A DNA stretch of 64,000 bases from Candidatus Liberimonas magnetica (GCA_020523885.1 JAJAPY010000005.1:1-64000), one strand, 5' to 3'; shown: positions 1 to 9,199, counted from the stretch's first letter. Notes: generated from the letters alone by a model not told the origin. Translations and numbers: made by a program.

Positions 1-220
1 TGATTTGTATGTGTTCATTAACACCTATTTTCACGTCTATTTGTATCTTTTGTCAATTTACTACTTATAACATTGACTATGGCCATGACCCAAACTCTGC
101 CAAAGGGGCTCGGAGAGCAAGAGCATTGGACGCGGTTTTCAGGGTAATTCTACCTCTTTTAATTGGCTTTGGCAAATAGAGTTGTTATGGGAGTTGTTAT
201 GGGACAAGTGGTTTGGTGAA

Positions 221-535
221 TTAATAGGCTTCGCTTCTGTTGTCGGCGGTAAGCATGAAAACTATTCTATTTTTCTCATCAATTGAATAAAAAAACCTGT
301 AATCGCCGATCCTGTAACGCCAGGTTTCAGGGTGGTAATTAACTAATTTATTAATGTTTTTTCCGTAAAAGGGTTGTGCTTTCAACTGAGGGTACACATA
401 ATCTAATAGTTTTTTACAAATTCTTTTCTTTTGGCCGGAAAAGTCTTTTTCTAGATCATTTATAAACTGGCCGGTTTCAAAAATCCTGTATTGGTTAGTC
501 AACGAAATGCCCTTTTCTGTTTTTTGCGTTTTCAT
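221..535 (-). CDS. RelE/ParE-family toxin
   Basis: A 104-residue protein with the compact RelE/ParE fold pattern: an N-terminal helical part, then LVNYHPETWRYRIGDYRFFY and a hydrophobic strand, as in type II mRNA interferases. It would cleave mRNA or block gyrase, depending on subfamily, when free of antitoxin. The start overlaps the end of the upstream antitoxin gene by 41 bp, the usual layout for coupled antitoxin-toxin expression. The RYRIGDYR segment carries the basic residues typical of the ribosome-binding surface. The family call is firm; the target is not known. Confidence 0.85.
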   Translation of the reverse strand: MKTQKTEKGISLTNQYRIFETGQFINDLEKDFSGQKKRICKKLLDYVYPQLKAQPFYGKNINKLVNYHPETWRYRIGDYRFFYSIDEKNRIVFMLTADNRSEAY

Positions 536-737
536 GGCCTTTTTTTATTCTTTCTACTAAACCCTGGTCATTTTTGATCTGTGCCATTTCTACTGAATCA
601 ACAGACATAGACTCTTCAATATTATTTATGATGGTATGTGTTATAAAATTAGAAATAGGCCTGTGCTGAGTTTTTGCACACTTAGTAATCAATTCGTATT
701 CCTTATCATCCAACCGTAACGTTATTGTTCTTGACAT
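495..737 (-). CDS. Ribbon-helix-helix antitoxin
   Basis: An 80-residue protein starting MSRTITLRLDDKEYELI, the ribbon strand of a CopG/RHH DNA-binding fold, followed by two helices and a charged C-terminal tail that would bind the toxin. It is the first gene of a two-gene operon with the RelE-like toxin. An AGGAGG site lies just before the ATG, and a good promoter with a short palindrome sits upstream, consistent with autorepression. Confidence 0.85.
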   Translation of the reverse strand: MSRTITLRLDDKEYELITKCAKTQHRPISNFITHTIINNIEESMSVDSVEMAQIKNDQGLVERIKKGHENAKNRKGHFVD

Positions 738-775
738 AAGAACCTCCTGCCATGCATTCGTTTGTATTCGCTATT

Positions 776-804
776 ATTCTAATAGATACTATTGTGTTTG
801 TCAA
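776..804 (-). promoter_or_regulatory. Promoter of the toxin-antitoxin operon
   Basis: On the minus strand a consensus -35 TTGACA (799-804) is followed by a 17-base spacer and TAGAAT (776-781). The spacer overlaps the small palindrome AATAGATACTATT (781-793), a plausible operator for the RHH antitoxin. Confidence 0.7.
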
Positions 805-896
805 GTAGCTCTGTGGCTAAGCCACAAGCAATTAAAATTTGAATGTAGCTTCTTCGAAAATGGCACATTTTAGCGATTAAATCTATTGTCTTTTAT

Positions 897-1502
897 CTAC
901 TTCATGCCGAGGATGGCGGAAACGGATTTTTCGGGCAGCATTTGAAAGTTCGGGTTCAGTTTTATCCCGATCTGTTCTGCGCCAAGCCACAAAAGAAAAT
1001 CTTTCTGGCCGGAAAGCGCCCAGTCCCCGTAGCCTGGCGAAAAACGCTTTGTCATTTTGTTTTTTTTGTGTTCATTGTTTATCTGTTTATTCGTTATCTC
1101 GGCAAGCTCCTCAGCTATTACTGAGCCTATGGCATCCAGGATTAAAGCCCTGGAAGGTTCTTTTTCGTTTATGTATTTGTTCCTTTTTTCTTCCAAACCA
1201 GGCCCGATGGTTACGGCAAACCCGTAAGCTGTTGAACAATCCTTAAGAAGTTCATATATCTTAGAGCTTATTATTTCAAGGCCAGGTTCAAGGGCAATAA
1301 TAGCGTTATTTATTAAGCTGATTTTTGAAGATGAGATAACCTGTTTCGGAGTTATAAGTTTTATGGCAAGTTCGAGAGCTTCATTTATGCTTTGTTTTGC
1401 ATTGTTGTCAAGCTTCGTTTTGCCGTGGGCAAAGCCTATCCTTGCAAGGACTTTATTATAAGGAATTTCAAAACTTTCAAATTGGTTCGGGTTAATATTC
1501 AT
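897..1502 (-). CDS. MetH activation-domain-like protein
   Basis: About 201 residues. The C-terminal RFSPGYGDWALSGQ and the following LNPNFQMLPEKSVSAILG match the conserved core of the vitamin B12-dependent methionine synthase activation domain, which binds S-adenosylmethionine to remethylate oxidised cobalamin. No other MetH domain is present. Free-standing copies occur near corrinoid methyltransferase genes, and here the gene is divergent from a cluster holding a core-MetE-like protein and CODH/ACS. It may reactivate or bind a corrinoid protein; this is inference. ATG at 1502 is preferred over TTG at 1517 because a -10 box ends 6 bases before it. Confidence 0.75.
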   Translation of the reverse strand: MNINPNQFESFEIPYNKVLARIGFAHGKTKLDNNAKQSINEALELAIKLITPKQVISSSKISLINNAIIALEPGLEIISSKIYELLKDCSTAYGFAVTIGPGLEEKRNKYINEKEPSRALILDAIGSVIAEELAEITNKQINNEHKKNKMTKRFSPGYGDWALSGQKDFLLWLGAEQIGIKLNPNFQMLPEKSVSAILGMK

Positions 1503-1508
1503 TTGTAG

Positions 1509-1537
1509 AATATACAAAAAATAAAAGCTAATGGCAA
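1509..1537 (-). promoter_or_regulatory. Promoter giving a leaderless transcript
   Basis: Minus strand TTGCCA (1532-1537), 17-base spacer, TATATT (1509-1514). The -10 box ends only 6 bases before ATG at 1502, so transcription should start at or next to the start codon; no Shine-Dalgarno site is visible. Confidence 0.55.
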
Positions 1538-1681
1538 GTTAATAAATTACAATGAGTTCTAAGGCAGATTACTGTGATTACAAACCAAAAGAAAGGCTAT
1601 TCCAAAATGTTAAAATGTTATAATTATGTCGTTACTGGAAATTATGATATAATTAAAATAATTAATTAAACGGAGAGATTA

Positions 1682-3037
1682 GTGGAAATTGTAATAGAAA
1701 AGATCGTTTATCCGGGTAATGCGCTTGGCAGGGGCAGTGACGGGATTGCCACCTTTGTTGAAGGCGCTCTTGTCGGGGAGGTTGTAGAAGTTGAAGTCTT
1801 TAAAAATAAAAAGACGTTTAAAGAAGCGCGGCTTTTAAATATAATAAAACCTTCCCCTTTAAGAATAATCGCAAAATGCCCTTCTTATGGGGTTTGCGGT
1901 GGGTGTTCATTTCAGCACGTAGGGTATGAAGACCAGGTAAAGATAAAAGAAGAAAATGTAAAAGAGCTTATCCAACTCTTTAATGTGCCGATGGAGCCTA
2001 TAATAAAAAGCCCGGAACAGTGGGGCTACAGGAACAAGATGGAATTCAGCTATGCGAATGACAAAAACGGGTTGCTCCTTGGGCTTCATAAGAAAAAACA
2101 ATTCAATCAGTATTGTTCTGTGCCTCCTTGTTTTATCGCTGACCCTGATATGATGAAAGTTGTTAAACAGGCAGTTGATTTTTCTGTTAATTCAGACCAA
2201 ATCAGTTATGATAAAAGAACACACGAGGGGGTTTACAGGCACTTCGTGATACGTAAAGCAAAACATACTGGCCAGATCCTTGTAAATATCGTTACCAACA
2301 AGGTAAGCGGTATAGATGAGAGTTTCTTTTCAAAGCTTATCGAAGAGTTAAAAGATAAGGTAACGAGTATTTACTGGACAATAAATAGTTCGGTTTCCGA
2401 TGCGGTAAAAGCCGATAAGCTTATACTTTTGCAAGGGAAAAAAGCAATAGAAGAGAAACTCGTAGTAAACAATAAAGAGTATTCGTTCTTGATCTCGCCA
2501 TTTTCATTTTTTCAAACAAATACTTTCGGCACGGAAAAACTTTACCAAACTGTTTTTGAGCTTATGGAATGCAAAGTGACAGACAGCGTTCTTGACCTTT
2601 ATTGCGGTACAGGCACTATTGGTCTTGTTCTTGCGCCGTATGTCAAGAACGTGTATGGAATTGATTCGAACGAAGCAGCGATACTCGATGCATCATTAAA
2701 CAGTAAAAACAATGGAATAAAGAATATTGATTTTAAACCTGTAATAGTAGAAAAATGGGTCAAGGAAAATGCTATGCCGTTTTTTAATGCTCTGGTAGTA
2801 GACCCGCCGAGGAACGGCCTATCAGGAAAAGTCCTAGATTTCATTATTGATAAGAAGCCTGAAAAAATAGTGTATGTTTCCTGCAACCCCTCAACCCTTG
2901 CAAGGGACCTTAATGACCTTACAAAAAAATCCTGTTATAAGATTAAAAGGATAGTACCCCTTGACATGTTCCCTCAGACTTTCCATATAGAAACCGTGGT
3001 TTCGCTTGAAATTGACAAGAACCAAATAAAGGTATAA
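1682..3037 (+). CDS. rlmD: 23S rRNA (uracil-5-)-methyltransferase RlmD-like
   Basis: A 451-residue TrmA/RumA-family m5U methyltransferase. It has an N-terminal TRAM domain (about 1-55), iron-sulfur cysteines C66, C72 and C75 in CPSYGVCGGC with a later CSVPPC supplying the fourth, the SAM site DLYCGTGTIGL, DPPRNG, and the catalytic YVSCNPSTLARD. It methylates a uracil in 23S rRNA; the cluster cysteines favour RlmD over TrmA, although RlmC is not excluded. The start is GTG with GGAGAG placed just upstream. It heads the run of genes leading into the CODH cluster, but has no known role there. Confidence 0.9.
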   Translation: MEIVIEKIVYPGNALGRGSDGIATFVEGALVGEVVEVEVFKNKKTFKEARLLNIIKPSPLRIIAKCPSYGVCGGCSFQHVGYEDQVKIKEENVKELIQLFNVPMEPIIKSPEQWGYRNKMEFSYANDKNGLLLGLHKKKQFNQYCSVPPCFIADPDMMKVVKQAVDFSVNSDQISYDKRTHEGVYRHFVIRKAKHTGQILVNIVTNKVSGIDESFFSKLIEELKDKVTSIYWTINSSVSDAVKADKLILLQGKKAIEEKLVVNNKEYSFLISPFSFFQTNTFGTEKLYQTVFELMECKVTDSVLDLYCGTGTIGLVLAPYVKNVYGIDSNEAAILDASLNSKNNGIKNIDFKPVIVEKWVKENAMPFFNALVVDPPRNGLSGKVLDFIIDKKPEKIVYVSCNPSTLARDLNDLTKKSCYKIKRIVPLDMFPQTFHIETVVSLEIDKNQIKV

Positions 3038-3088
3038 AATATCTGTCCACTCATATATTGTAGATTTTTTTGGAGGTTACTTAAAACT

Positions 3089-4126
3089 ATGATAGAAAAA
3101 GGAACGATTACTGCAATTGGGAGCTGGCCCCATAAAGATGTTGAAAAAATAACTGATATAATTATCGCAAATTTCAAGGATATGCCAGTATGGCCGCAGC
3201 TGCCTAAAACAGGTTTTTTAGAAAACATGTATGTACAGTACAGCGAAGGGCTGCCGTGCATTGTAACGGATGCTGAAAACGAAAAGATATATTTTGATAC
3301 CTCAAAAGACATTTTTGCACCTATACAAACTGTGTATGAGAATTACATTTCAGAAAATTATGATTATTTTGCCATAAGCGAACAATATGCGAAAGGGTTG
3401 TATGCTTTTAAGAAAAAAATTGGGGCAAAAGGGAAAATACCTTTAGTTAAAGGGCAGGTTTTAGGCCCTGTAAGCCTGGGCTTGTCTTTGACAGATGAAA
3501 ACAAGCGGTTAATACTCTACAATGAACAGTTATCAGATGCTGTCCTTAAGGCTTGTATCTGCAAGGCTGCCTGGCAGGCAAAATATCTAAAGGATATTGC
3601 TGAAAAGGTGGTAATTTTTTTGGATGAGCCTTATCTTGTTTCGTTCGGTTCAGCTTATGTGAGCCTGTCCCGCGAACAGGTTATAAAAATGCTAAATGAA
3701 GTTATAGATAAACTGCATGAACTGGATGTTATAACCGGCATACACTGCTGCGGTAATACAGACTGGTCAATATTAATGGATAGTAACGTTGACATAATTA
3801 ACTTTGACGCTTATGACTATTCAGGAAGTATACTGCTTTACCCTGAAAAAACGGAAAAATTCTTAAGCAAAGAGAAATATTTTGCCTGGGGCATTGTCCC
3901 GACCGCTGAAGATAAAACATTTTCCCAAACCCCGGAACGGTTGTTTGAAAAGCTAAAATCAGCGCAGGATAAGCTGGCATCTACAGGCGTCAACAAACAA
4001 AATATATCAGAAAAAACAATCCTGACCCCTGCCTGCGGAACAGGTTCTTTGTCAGAAAAAGCAGCAGAGAAAGTAATTGAACTCCTTAAGGGAGTATCAG
4101 AGATATACAGAAAGACGGAGCGATAG
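3089..4126 (+). CDS. Core-MetE-like (UroD superfamily) methyltransferase
   Basis: A 345-residue single-barrel protein resembling the C-terminal half of cobalamin-independent methionine synthase. Putative zinc ligands are H219 and C221 in GIHCCGNTDW and C316 in TPACGTGSL, matching the His-Cys...Cys set of MetE. The substrate-binding N-terminal barrel of full MetE is absent, as in the short core-MetE enzymes that take the methyl group from a methylcorrinoid rather than from folate. Its place directly before cooC-cooS suggests it makes methionine from the methyl-corrinoid protein of the Wood-Ljungdahl pathway. A related methylcobamide methyltransferase role is possible. TTGGAGG precedes the ATG. 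Confidence 0.75.
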   Translation: MIEKGTITAIGSWPHKDVEKITDIIIANFKDMPVWPQLPKTGFLENMYVQYSEGLPCIVTDAENEKIYFDTSKDIFAPIQTVYENYISENYDYFAISEQYAKGLYAFKKKIGAKGKIPLVKGQVLGPVSLGLSLTDENKRLILYNEQLSDAVLKACICKAAWQAKYLKDIAEKVVIFLDEPYLVSFGSAYVSLSREQVIKMLNEVIDKLHELDVITGIHCCGNTDWSILMDSNVDIINFDAYDYSGSILLYPEKTEKFLSKEKYFAWGIVPTAEDKTFSQTPERLFEKLKSAQDKLASTGVNKQNISEKTILTPACGTGSLSEKAAEKVIELLKGVSEIYRKTER

Positions 4127-4130
4127 AAAT

Positions 4131-4916
4131 ATGAAAACAATCGGATTTGTAGGTAAAGGCGGGACAGGGAAAACAACGCTTACCGCTCTTTTCTTAAAAT
4201 ATTGGCTAAGCAAAAACAAAAGGCCAGTTCTAGTTATTGATGCAGACCCCAACAGCTGCCTGGGCGACCTTTTGTCACTAAAAATAGACTCAACGATCGG
4301 CAGTGTACGCCATGAACTGATAAAAAAAAAGGAATATCTCAACCAAACAGCTATTCCTAAGCCCGATTACTGCGAATACGCAATAAATAACGCTATAGTT
4401 GAATCACAGGGCTTTGACATGATTACCATGGGAAAATCAGACGGGCCGGGCTGTTATTGTTATGTTAATAACATAGTCAAGATGGTAATAGAAAAACTAC
4501 AGAAAAATTATGAGCTTATCCTGGTAGATTGTGAGGCAGGGCTAGAGCATTTCAGCAGAAAAACGCTCGGCGATATGAATACCGCTTTTATAGTATCTGA
4601 CTTATCCAAGAAAGGCATTTTAACCGGCATAAAACAGGCAGGCATGATGAAAGAACTCGGCATAAATACCCGGAATAATTACCTTATTATAAACAACGTA
4701 AGAAAAGATGAAAAAATAGATTCGTATGTGGAATTTATAAATAAAAATGCAGGCAACAGCCTTAAATTTGCCGGTATAATAAGGAATGACGAAAATATCC
4801 CCGAATATGAATTTAAAAGAAAATCGTTCCTCGATTTGCCGGAAGATTCAGTAAGTTATCAGAATTTAAATTTAATATTAAATAAAATTGATGTAATCAA
4901 AGCGGAGCTTATATGA
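4131..4916 (+). CDS. cooC: CODH nickel-insertion ATPase CooC
   Basis: A 261-residue MinD/ParA-type P-loop ATPase with the deviant Walker A GKGGTGKTT (residues 8-16), VLVIDADPN, and the paired cysteines C108 and C110 in GPGCYCYVN that bind metal between the two subunits in CooC. It matures the nickel cluster of CO dehydrogenase. The ATG at 4131 has ACGGAG before it, just after the stop of the preceding gene; a longer frame from 4077 would only overlap that gene. Its stop overlaps the cooS start by 4 bases (ATGA), so the two are translationally coupled. Confidence 0.9.
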   Translation: MKTIGFVGKGGTGKTTLTALFLKYWLSKNKRPVLVIDADPNSCLGDLLSLKIDSTIGSVRHELIKKKEYLNQTAIPKPDYCEYAINNAIVESQGFDMITMGKSDGPGCYCYVNNIVKMVIEKLQKNYELILVDCEAGLEHFSRKTLGDMNTAFIVSDLSKKGILTGIKQAGMMKELGINTRNNYLIINNVRKDEKIDSYVEFINKNAGNSLKFAGIIRNDENIPEYEFKRKSFLDLPEDSVSYQNLNLILNKIDVIKAELI

Positions 4917-6808
4917 ACGAAAAACTAAGCATAGATTCAGCTTCAAACAAAATGATTGATAAGGCAGAAAAGGAGAACATTGAGCTCGTATGGGACAGGC
5001 TTAAAAAAATGATGCCCCAGTGCGGGTTTGGCACGCTTGGAATATGCTGCAGTATATGCAATATGGGGCCTTGCAGCATTGACCCTTTCAGCGATGAAAA
5101 ATCCAAAGGCGTATGCGGCGCGGATGCGGATTTAATCGTTGCAAGAAACCTTGCCAGGAAAGTGGCTGCGGGCTCAGCCGCGCATTCAGACCACGGCCGC
5201 GAAATAGCGCTTGCGCTTCTTGAAATGGCAGAAGATAAAACCATTGATTTTAAAATATCCGATGAGGAAAAAACAAGGAAACTGGCCAGTGAGTTTGGCA
5301 TCAAAACAGAAAAAGTTGATTTAAAATCAATAACAAAAGCCCTTGCCGTAAAAATGCTTTCTGAATTCGGTAAGTATGAAGGAAACCTCACAATGGCAAA
5401 CCGCGCGCCTGCGCATCAGAAAGAGGTATGGAAAAGGCTTGATATTATGCCAAGAAGCATAGACAGGGAGATAGTTGAAATTCTGCACCGTACGAACATG
5501 GGCGTGGATTCAAATTATAAATCGGTGCTGTTAAGCGCGATGCGCACAGCGCTTTCTGACGGCTGGGGCGGATCTATGATAGCCACTGAGCTGACAGATT
5601 CAATAGTCGGCTCGCCTGCGCCTGTAAGGGCAAAGGTAAATTTAGGCGTGCTTAAAAAAGAAATGGTAAATATCGTAGTTCACGGGCATGAACCCCTGCT
5701 TACAGAAGCAGTGTATCAGGAGATGAAAAACCCGGAACTTATTAGTGAAGCAAAAGCAGCAGGCGCACAGGGGATTAATGTGGCAGGGATATGTTGTACT
5801 GCCAACGAAGTGCTTATGAGGCACGGTATACCAGTAGCCGGAAATTTTTTGCAGCAGGAACTTGCTCTTTTAACCGGCGCTGTTGAGGTTATGATGGTTG
5901 ATGTTCAGTGCGTTATGCCGTCGCTGTCAGATATAGCAGGGTGTTTCCATACGGAAATTATAACTACTTCGCATAAAGCAAAGTTTCCGGATATTGTAAA
6001 ACACATCGAGTTTCAGCCGAGTAAAGCAAAGGCTGTAGCAAGGGAAATAATAAGAAGAGCAATAAACAATTTTAATAAGCGCGAAAAAAGCAGGGTTTTT
6101 ATACCTGATGAGACAATGGACCTTGTTGCTGGATTTACCACGGAAAACGTAAAGTATTTGTTAGGCGGCACTTTCAGGGGCTCGTACAGGCCGCTGAACG
6201 AGGCGATCGTTTCCGGGCGCATAAAAGGAATTGCTGGCGTAGTGGGCTGCAATAATCCCAAAGTGGTGCATGATTTCGAACATGTCTCGCTGGTTAAAGA
6301 GCTTATTAAGAACGATATACTTGTTATCCAGACAGGCTGCTCCGCGATAGCCTGTGCAAAGGCTGGGCTTTTAAGGCCTGAGGCAAGCATTGAGTCAGCA
6401 GGGCCCGGACTTAGAGAGGTGTGCGAAGCTACGGGCTTGCCGCCGGTGCTCCATTTCGGTTCGTGTGTTGATAACAGCAGGATCCTTACCGCTGCTGTAG
6501 AGCTGATAAATGAAGGCAAGATCGGCAAGAGTTTTGACGAGCTGCCTGTAGCAGGCGCAGCGCCTGAATGCTGGATGAGCGAAAAAGCAGTTGCTATAGG
6601 CTGCTATTTTGTTGCATCAGGCGTATATACAGTTATGGGGATGCCTTTTCCGATACTGGGCAGCAAGAACGTAGAAAACTTTCTGTGTTCAGAGATTGAA
6701 AGCCTTACAGGCGGGAAATTCGCATTTGAGCCCGACCCGCTTAAAGCAGCAGCTATGATAATAGCGCACATTAATAACAAGCGCAAAAAATTAGGGTTGA
6801 AAAGTTAG
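4913..6808 (+). CDS. cooS: Anaerobic CO dehydrogenase catalytic subunit CooS
   Basis: A 631-residue Ni-Fe CO dehydrogenase that interconverts CO and CO2. The B/D-cluster cysteines are complete: C37, C45, C46, C49, C54 and C68. The C-cluster ligands are also present: a histidine in VVHGHEPLL, and cysteines in GICCTANE, DVQCVMPS, VVGCNNPK, QTGCSAIAC and HFGSCVDNS. It sits between cooC and a CooF-like ferredoxin, separated from the acetyl-CoA synthase genes by about 3.5 kb. It could feed CO to AcsB or send electrons to the ferredoxin and flavoprotein downstream. Length and residues argue for an active enzyme. Confidence 0.95.
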   Translation: MNEKLSIDSASNKMIDKAEKENIELVWDRLKKMMPQCGFGTLGICCSICNMGPCSIDPFSDEKSKGVCGADADLIVARNLARKVAAGSAAHSDHGREIALALLEMAEDKTIDFKISDEEKTRKLASEFGIKTEKVDLKSITKALAVKMLSEFGKYEGNLTMANRAPAHQKEVWKRLDIMPRSIDREIVEILHRTNMGVDSNYKSVLLSAMRTALSDGWGGSMIATELTDSIVGSPAPVRAKVNLGVLKKEMVNIVVHGHEPLLTEAVYQEMKNPELISEAKAAGAQGINVAGICCTANEVLMRHGIPVAGNFLQQELALLTGAVEVMMVDVQCVMPSLSDIAGCFHTEIITTSHKAKFPDIVKHIEFQPSKAKAVAREIIRRAINNFNKREKSRVFIPDETMDLVAGFTTENVKYLLGGTFRGSYRPLNEAIVSGRIKGIAGVVGCNNPKVVHDFEHVSLVKELIKNDILVIQTGCSAIACAKAGLLRPEASIESAGPGLREVCEATGLPPVLHFGSCVDNSRILTAAVELINEGKIGKSFDELPVAGAAPECWMSEKAVAIGCYFVASGVYTVMGMPFPILGSKNVENFLCSEIESLTGGKFAFEPDPLKAAAMIIAHINNKRKKLGLKS

Positions 6809-6883
6809 CTTCGCTAACTTGATTTCAGTGATTTTATTAAAGGTGTATCACTGTAATCTCTGTAAAAATCACCGTAATCAAAA
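6802..6883. repeat. Small palindrome and inverted repeats after cooS
   Basis: AAGTTAGC-TTC-GCTAACTT (6802-6820) is a perfect 8-bp hairpin that includes the cooS stop codon. It runs into three diverged copies, one inverted, of a 12-base word like ATCACTGTAATC up to 6883, of which the outer pair can form an 18-bp imperfect stem. There is no T tract. This looks like a dispersed palindromic element rather than a terminator. Confidence 0.55.
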
Positions 6884-6905
6884 GTCGAACGTAGTGAGAC
6901 TTTAA

Positions 6906-7337
6906 ATGAAAAAAATATTTTGTGATATTAAAAAATGTATGCACTGCAGAAGGTGCGAATTGGCATGTTACATAAAAAATGCAGATGTGCGCGATATTTT
7001 TGAAGCTGTAAAGCTTGCCGAGCCGCCTGTCAAAAACATTGAGCTCATTCAGATGAGCGACAACTCAATGCCGTTTATATGCAGGCAATGCGATGAGCCG
7101 TTGTGTGTGGATGCATGCATATCCGGCGCGCTGTATATTGATAAAAAACTTAACTACGTATGCCTTGATAAAACCAAATGCGTAGGGTGCTGGTCGTGCA
7201 TAATGAGGTGCCCTCACGGCTCGATAAGGGTATCCAAACATACCGCGCTTAAGTGCGATAACTGCGTATCAAAAGAAAAGCCTGAATGCGTCAATGCCTG
7301 CCCCACAGGAGCTTTGGCGCTGAATGAAAATGACTGA
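6906..7337 (+). CDS. CooF-like 4Fe-4S electron-transfer protein
   Basis: A 143-residue protein with four cysteine groups: CMHCRRCELAC, CRQCDEPLCVDAC, CVGCWSCIMRCP and CDNCVSKEKPECVNACP. This is the four-cluster pattern of the CooF/HycB/DMSO-reductase-B family. It is placed between cooS and a flavin oxidoreductase, an arrangement seen in other CODH clusters, so it probably carries electrons from CooS to the flavoprotein. It is shorter than most CooF proteins but has all four motifs. Confidence 0.88.
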   Translation: MKKIFCDIKKCMHCRRCELACYIKNADVRDIFEAVKLAEPPVKNIELIQMSDNSMPFICRQCDEPLCVDACISGALYIDKKLNYVCLDKTKCVGCWSCIMRCPHGSIRVSKHTALKCDNCVSKEKPECVNACPTGALALNEND

Positions 7338-7376
7338 AAAAAACATACATGGTTAGGAGACTTTTCCCAACTATTG

Positions 7377-7449
7377 TGTCATTCCCGAATGTTGTTATCG
7401 GGAATCCATTCTTAATAATTTATAGATTCCTGCCTTCGCAGGAATGACA
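7377..7449. repeat. Dispersed inverted-repeat element (about 73 bp)
   Basis: Begins TGTCATTCC and ends GGAATGACA, with internal hairpins ATTCCCG...CGGGAAT and ATTCCTGC...GCAGGAAT. This matches the common bacterial family of short palindromic repeats with GTCATTCC ends. Its right end supplies an ATG in frame with the next gene, which can mislead start prediction. Confidence 0.75.
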
Positions 7450-7467
7450 TTTAAGGAGCATTTTCAA

Positions 7468-8757
7468 GTGAAACGTTTTATTATAATCGGAAACAGCGCC
7501 GCAGGAGTTGCCGCTGCAGAGGAAATAAGAAAAATAGACAATTCATCAGAGATAGTCATTGTTTCTGACGAAAAAGGTAATGCTTATTCAAAGTGCCTTT
7601 TAACATATTACATAATGGGAAAGATCAGCCGCTCACAACTGGAGTTTAAGGATACAGGGTTTTATGAAAAAAATAACATAAAATTAGTATCAGGCATAAA
7701 AGCAGTAAGCATAAACAGGAAAGACAAAAAAATAGTGCTTGAGAATAAAGAAGATATCTCTTATCACAAACTGCTTATTGCAACAGGCTCATCTGCAAAA
7801 GTTCAGAATATTTCGGGCCAGAAAGAAGGCGCAGCATATACTCTCAGGGTAATAGAGGACGCAGATAAAATCGCCGAAAAACTTAAAACCGTTGATTCAG
7901 CAGCTGTTTTAGGCGCAGGTTTAATAGGAATGAAGATAGCACACATGCTAAAGGAAAAAGGCAAAAAGGTTTTCATAATCGCAAGGTCAAACCAGATTTT
8001 GTCGCAGATGCTTGACGCTGAGTCCGCAGGCTTCCTGACAGGGCATATAGGAAAGGAAGCCACAGTATTAACCGGGCAGGATGTAAGCGAAATACTTTAC
8101 AGCAATAGTAAAATGGCTGGTTTGCGTTTGTTGAATAATGAAAAAATAGATTGCGGGATGGTTATTACAGCAAAAGGTGTAACTCCTAATACTGAACTTG
8201 CCAGAGCAGCCGGGCTTGTGGTAGATAAAGGAATATCCGTAGATGAAACAATGAAAACCTCAGATAACGATATTTATGCTGCAGGGGATGTTGCTGAATC
8301 AACGGATTTACTGAGCGGAAAAAAAGAGATTAAGGCTTTATGGACTACCGCTGTTGAACAGGGAAAAATCGCAGCCAGGAACATGGCTCGACTCGATTCG
8401 GCGGAGCAGGCCGGCCAGGAAATAATATACGCAGGCGCTGTTTCAATGAATTCCATGGAATGCTTCAGCATACCCTGCATTTCCGCTGGCAGTATGCATG
8501 GAGAAACTACCGAGGTGTTTGATTACAGAAAGCCTGGCCAGGCTGTTTTAAGAAGAATTTTTGTTAAGGATAACAGGATATTCGGTTTTGTAACAATCGG
8601 AGACATAAGGTTTGCAGGGATATTGAACCGCTTGTTATGTGAAAAAAAGGATATTTCATCAATTAAAAATGTATTTAATTCAGCGAAACTGACCAGAGCA
8701 AACCTGCTGGAATGCATAGGCGAGCAAGGGATTATTTCATCAATGGAGAAACAATGA
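7468..8757 (+). CDS. FAD-dependent NAD(P) oxidoreductase, CODH-linked
   Basis: A 429-residue pyridine nucleotide-disulfide oxidoreductase-like flavoprotein. Features are the N-terminal FAD site RFIIIGNSAAG, the NAD(P) site VLGAGLIGMKIA, and the second FAD motif IYAAGDVAES. C43 in AYSKCLLTYY is at the position of the redox cysteine of NADH oxidase and CoA-disulfide reductase. Following cooS and a CooF-like gene, it likely transfers electrons between the ferredoxin and NAD(P)H. GTG at 7468 is chosen because AAGGAG lies 9 bases before it; the ATG at 7444 belongs to the repeat element. Confidence 0.85.
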   Translation: MKRFIIIGNSAAGVAAAEEIRKIDNSSEIVIVSDEKGNAYSKCLLTYYIMGKISRSQLEFKDTGFYEKNNIKLVSGIKAVSINRKDKKIVLENKEDISYHKLLIATGSSAKVQNISGQKEGAAYTLRVIEDADKIAEKLKTVDSAAVLGAGLIGMKIAHMLKEKGKKVFIIARSNQILSQMLDAESAGFLTGHIGKEATVLTGQDVSEILYSNSKMAGLRLLNNEKIDCGMVITAKGVTPNTELARAAGLVVDKGISVDETMKTSDNDIYAAGDVAESTDLLSGKKEIKALWTTAVEQGKIAARNMARLDSAEQAGQEIIYAGAVSMNSMECFSIPCISAGSMHGETTEVFDYRKPGQAVLRRIFVKDNRIFGFVTIGDIRFAGILNRLLCEKKDISSIKNVFNSAKLTRANLLECIGEQGIISSMEKQ

Positions 8758-8831
8758 TGTCATTGTGATATAATCTCATTGCTTATGATGAGAAGTAAGA
8801 TATATTATGTCAAAAAAATGGGACGAATTAA

Positions 8832-9116
8832 GTATTATGTCCCCCGAATTCTTATGCATACGCTTTTACTCGTGATGGAGTTTCAATGCTGTCAAGCGTT
8901 CTTAAATCAGAAAAAGCTATTCAGATAAATATAGCTATCATGCGGGCATTAGGCGATTTATCCGAAAGTTTGGAAGATAGAATGATAACCAGAAAAGAGT
9001 TTGAAGAAGTCAAAAAGCAGGTTTTTATAGATAAAGACAGAATAACAGCAAACTATTGGTCAATTATGTATATCTTAAGAAATCTACCTAAACAATTGAA
9101 AGAAAACAACAAATAA
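8832..9116 (+). pseudogene. ORF6N-domain protein remnant
   Basis: The readable frame gives AYAFTRDGVSMLSSVLKS and AIQINIAIMRAL, the C-terminal half of the ORF6N DNA-binding domain common in phage-related regulators. The N-terminal half is missing: an in-frame TAA lies at 8829, and upstream bases resemble the expected sequence only in another frame. An internal ATG at 8886 could still give a 76-residue peptide, but no good ribosome site is seen. It lies between the two Wood-Ljungdahl blocks, with other phage-like sequence. Confidence 0.7.
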
Positions 9117-9199
9117 TAGTAGTTATAGTTTTATAATGCGGCTATTTATACAATATGACTAGAAATTGGGGAATAAACCGAATACCGTATTACCTAACT

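Noticed and set aside
942-1246. Plus-strand frames opposite the MetH-activation-like gene
   Set aside because: They are antisense shadows; the minus-strand protein has clear family motifs.
7444-7467. ATG at 7444 as start of the flavin oxidoreductase
   Set aside because: This ATG lies in the dispersed repeat end; GTG at 7468 has AAGGAG at good spacing and starts directly before the FAD site.
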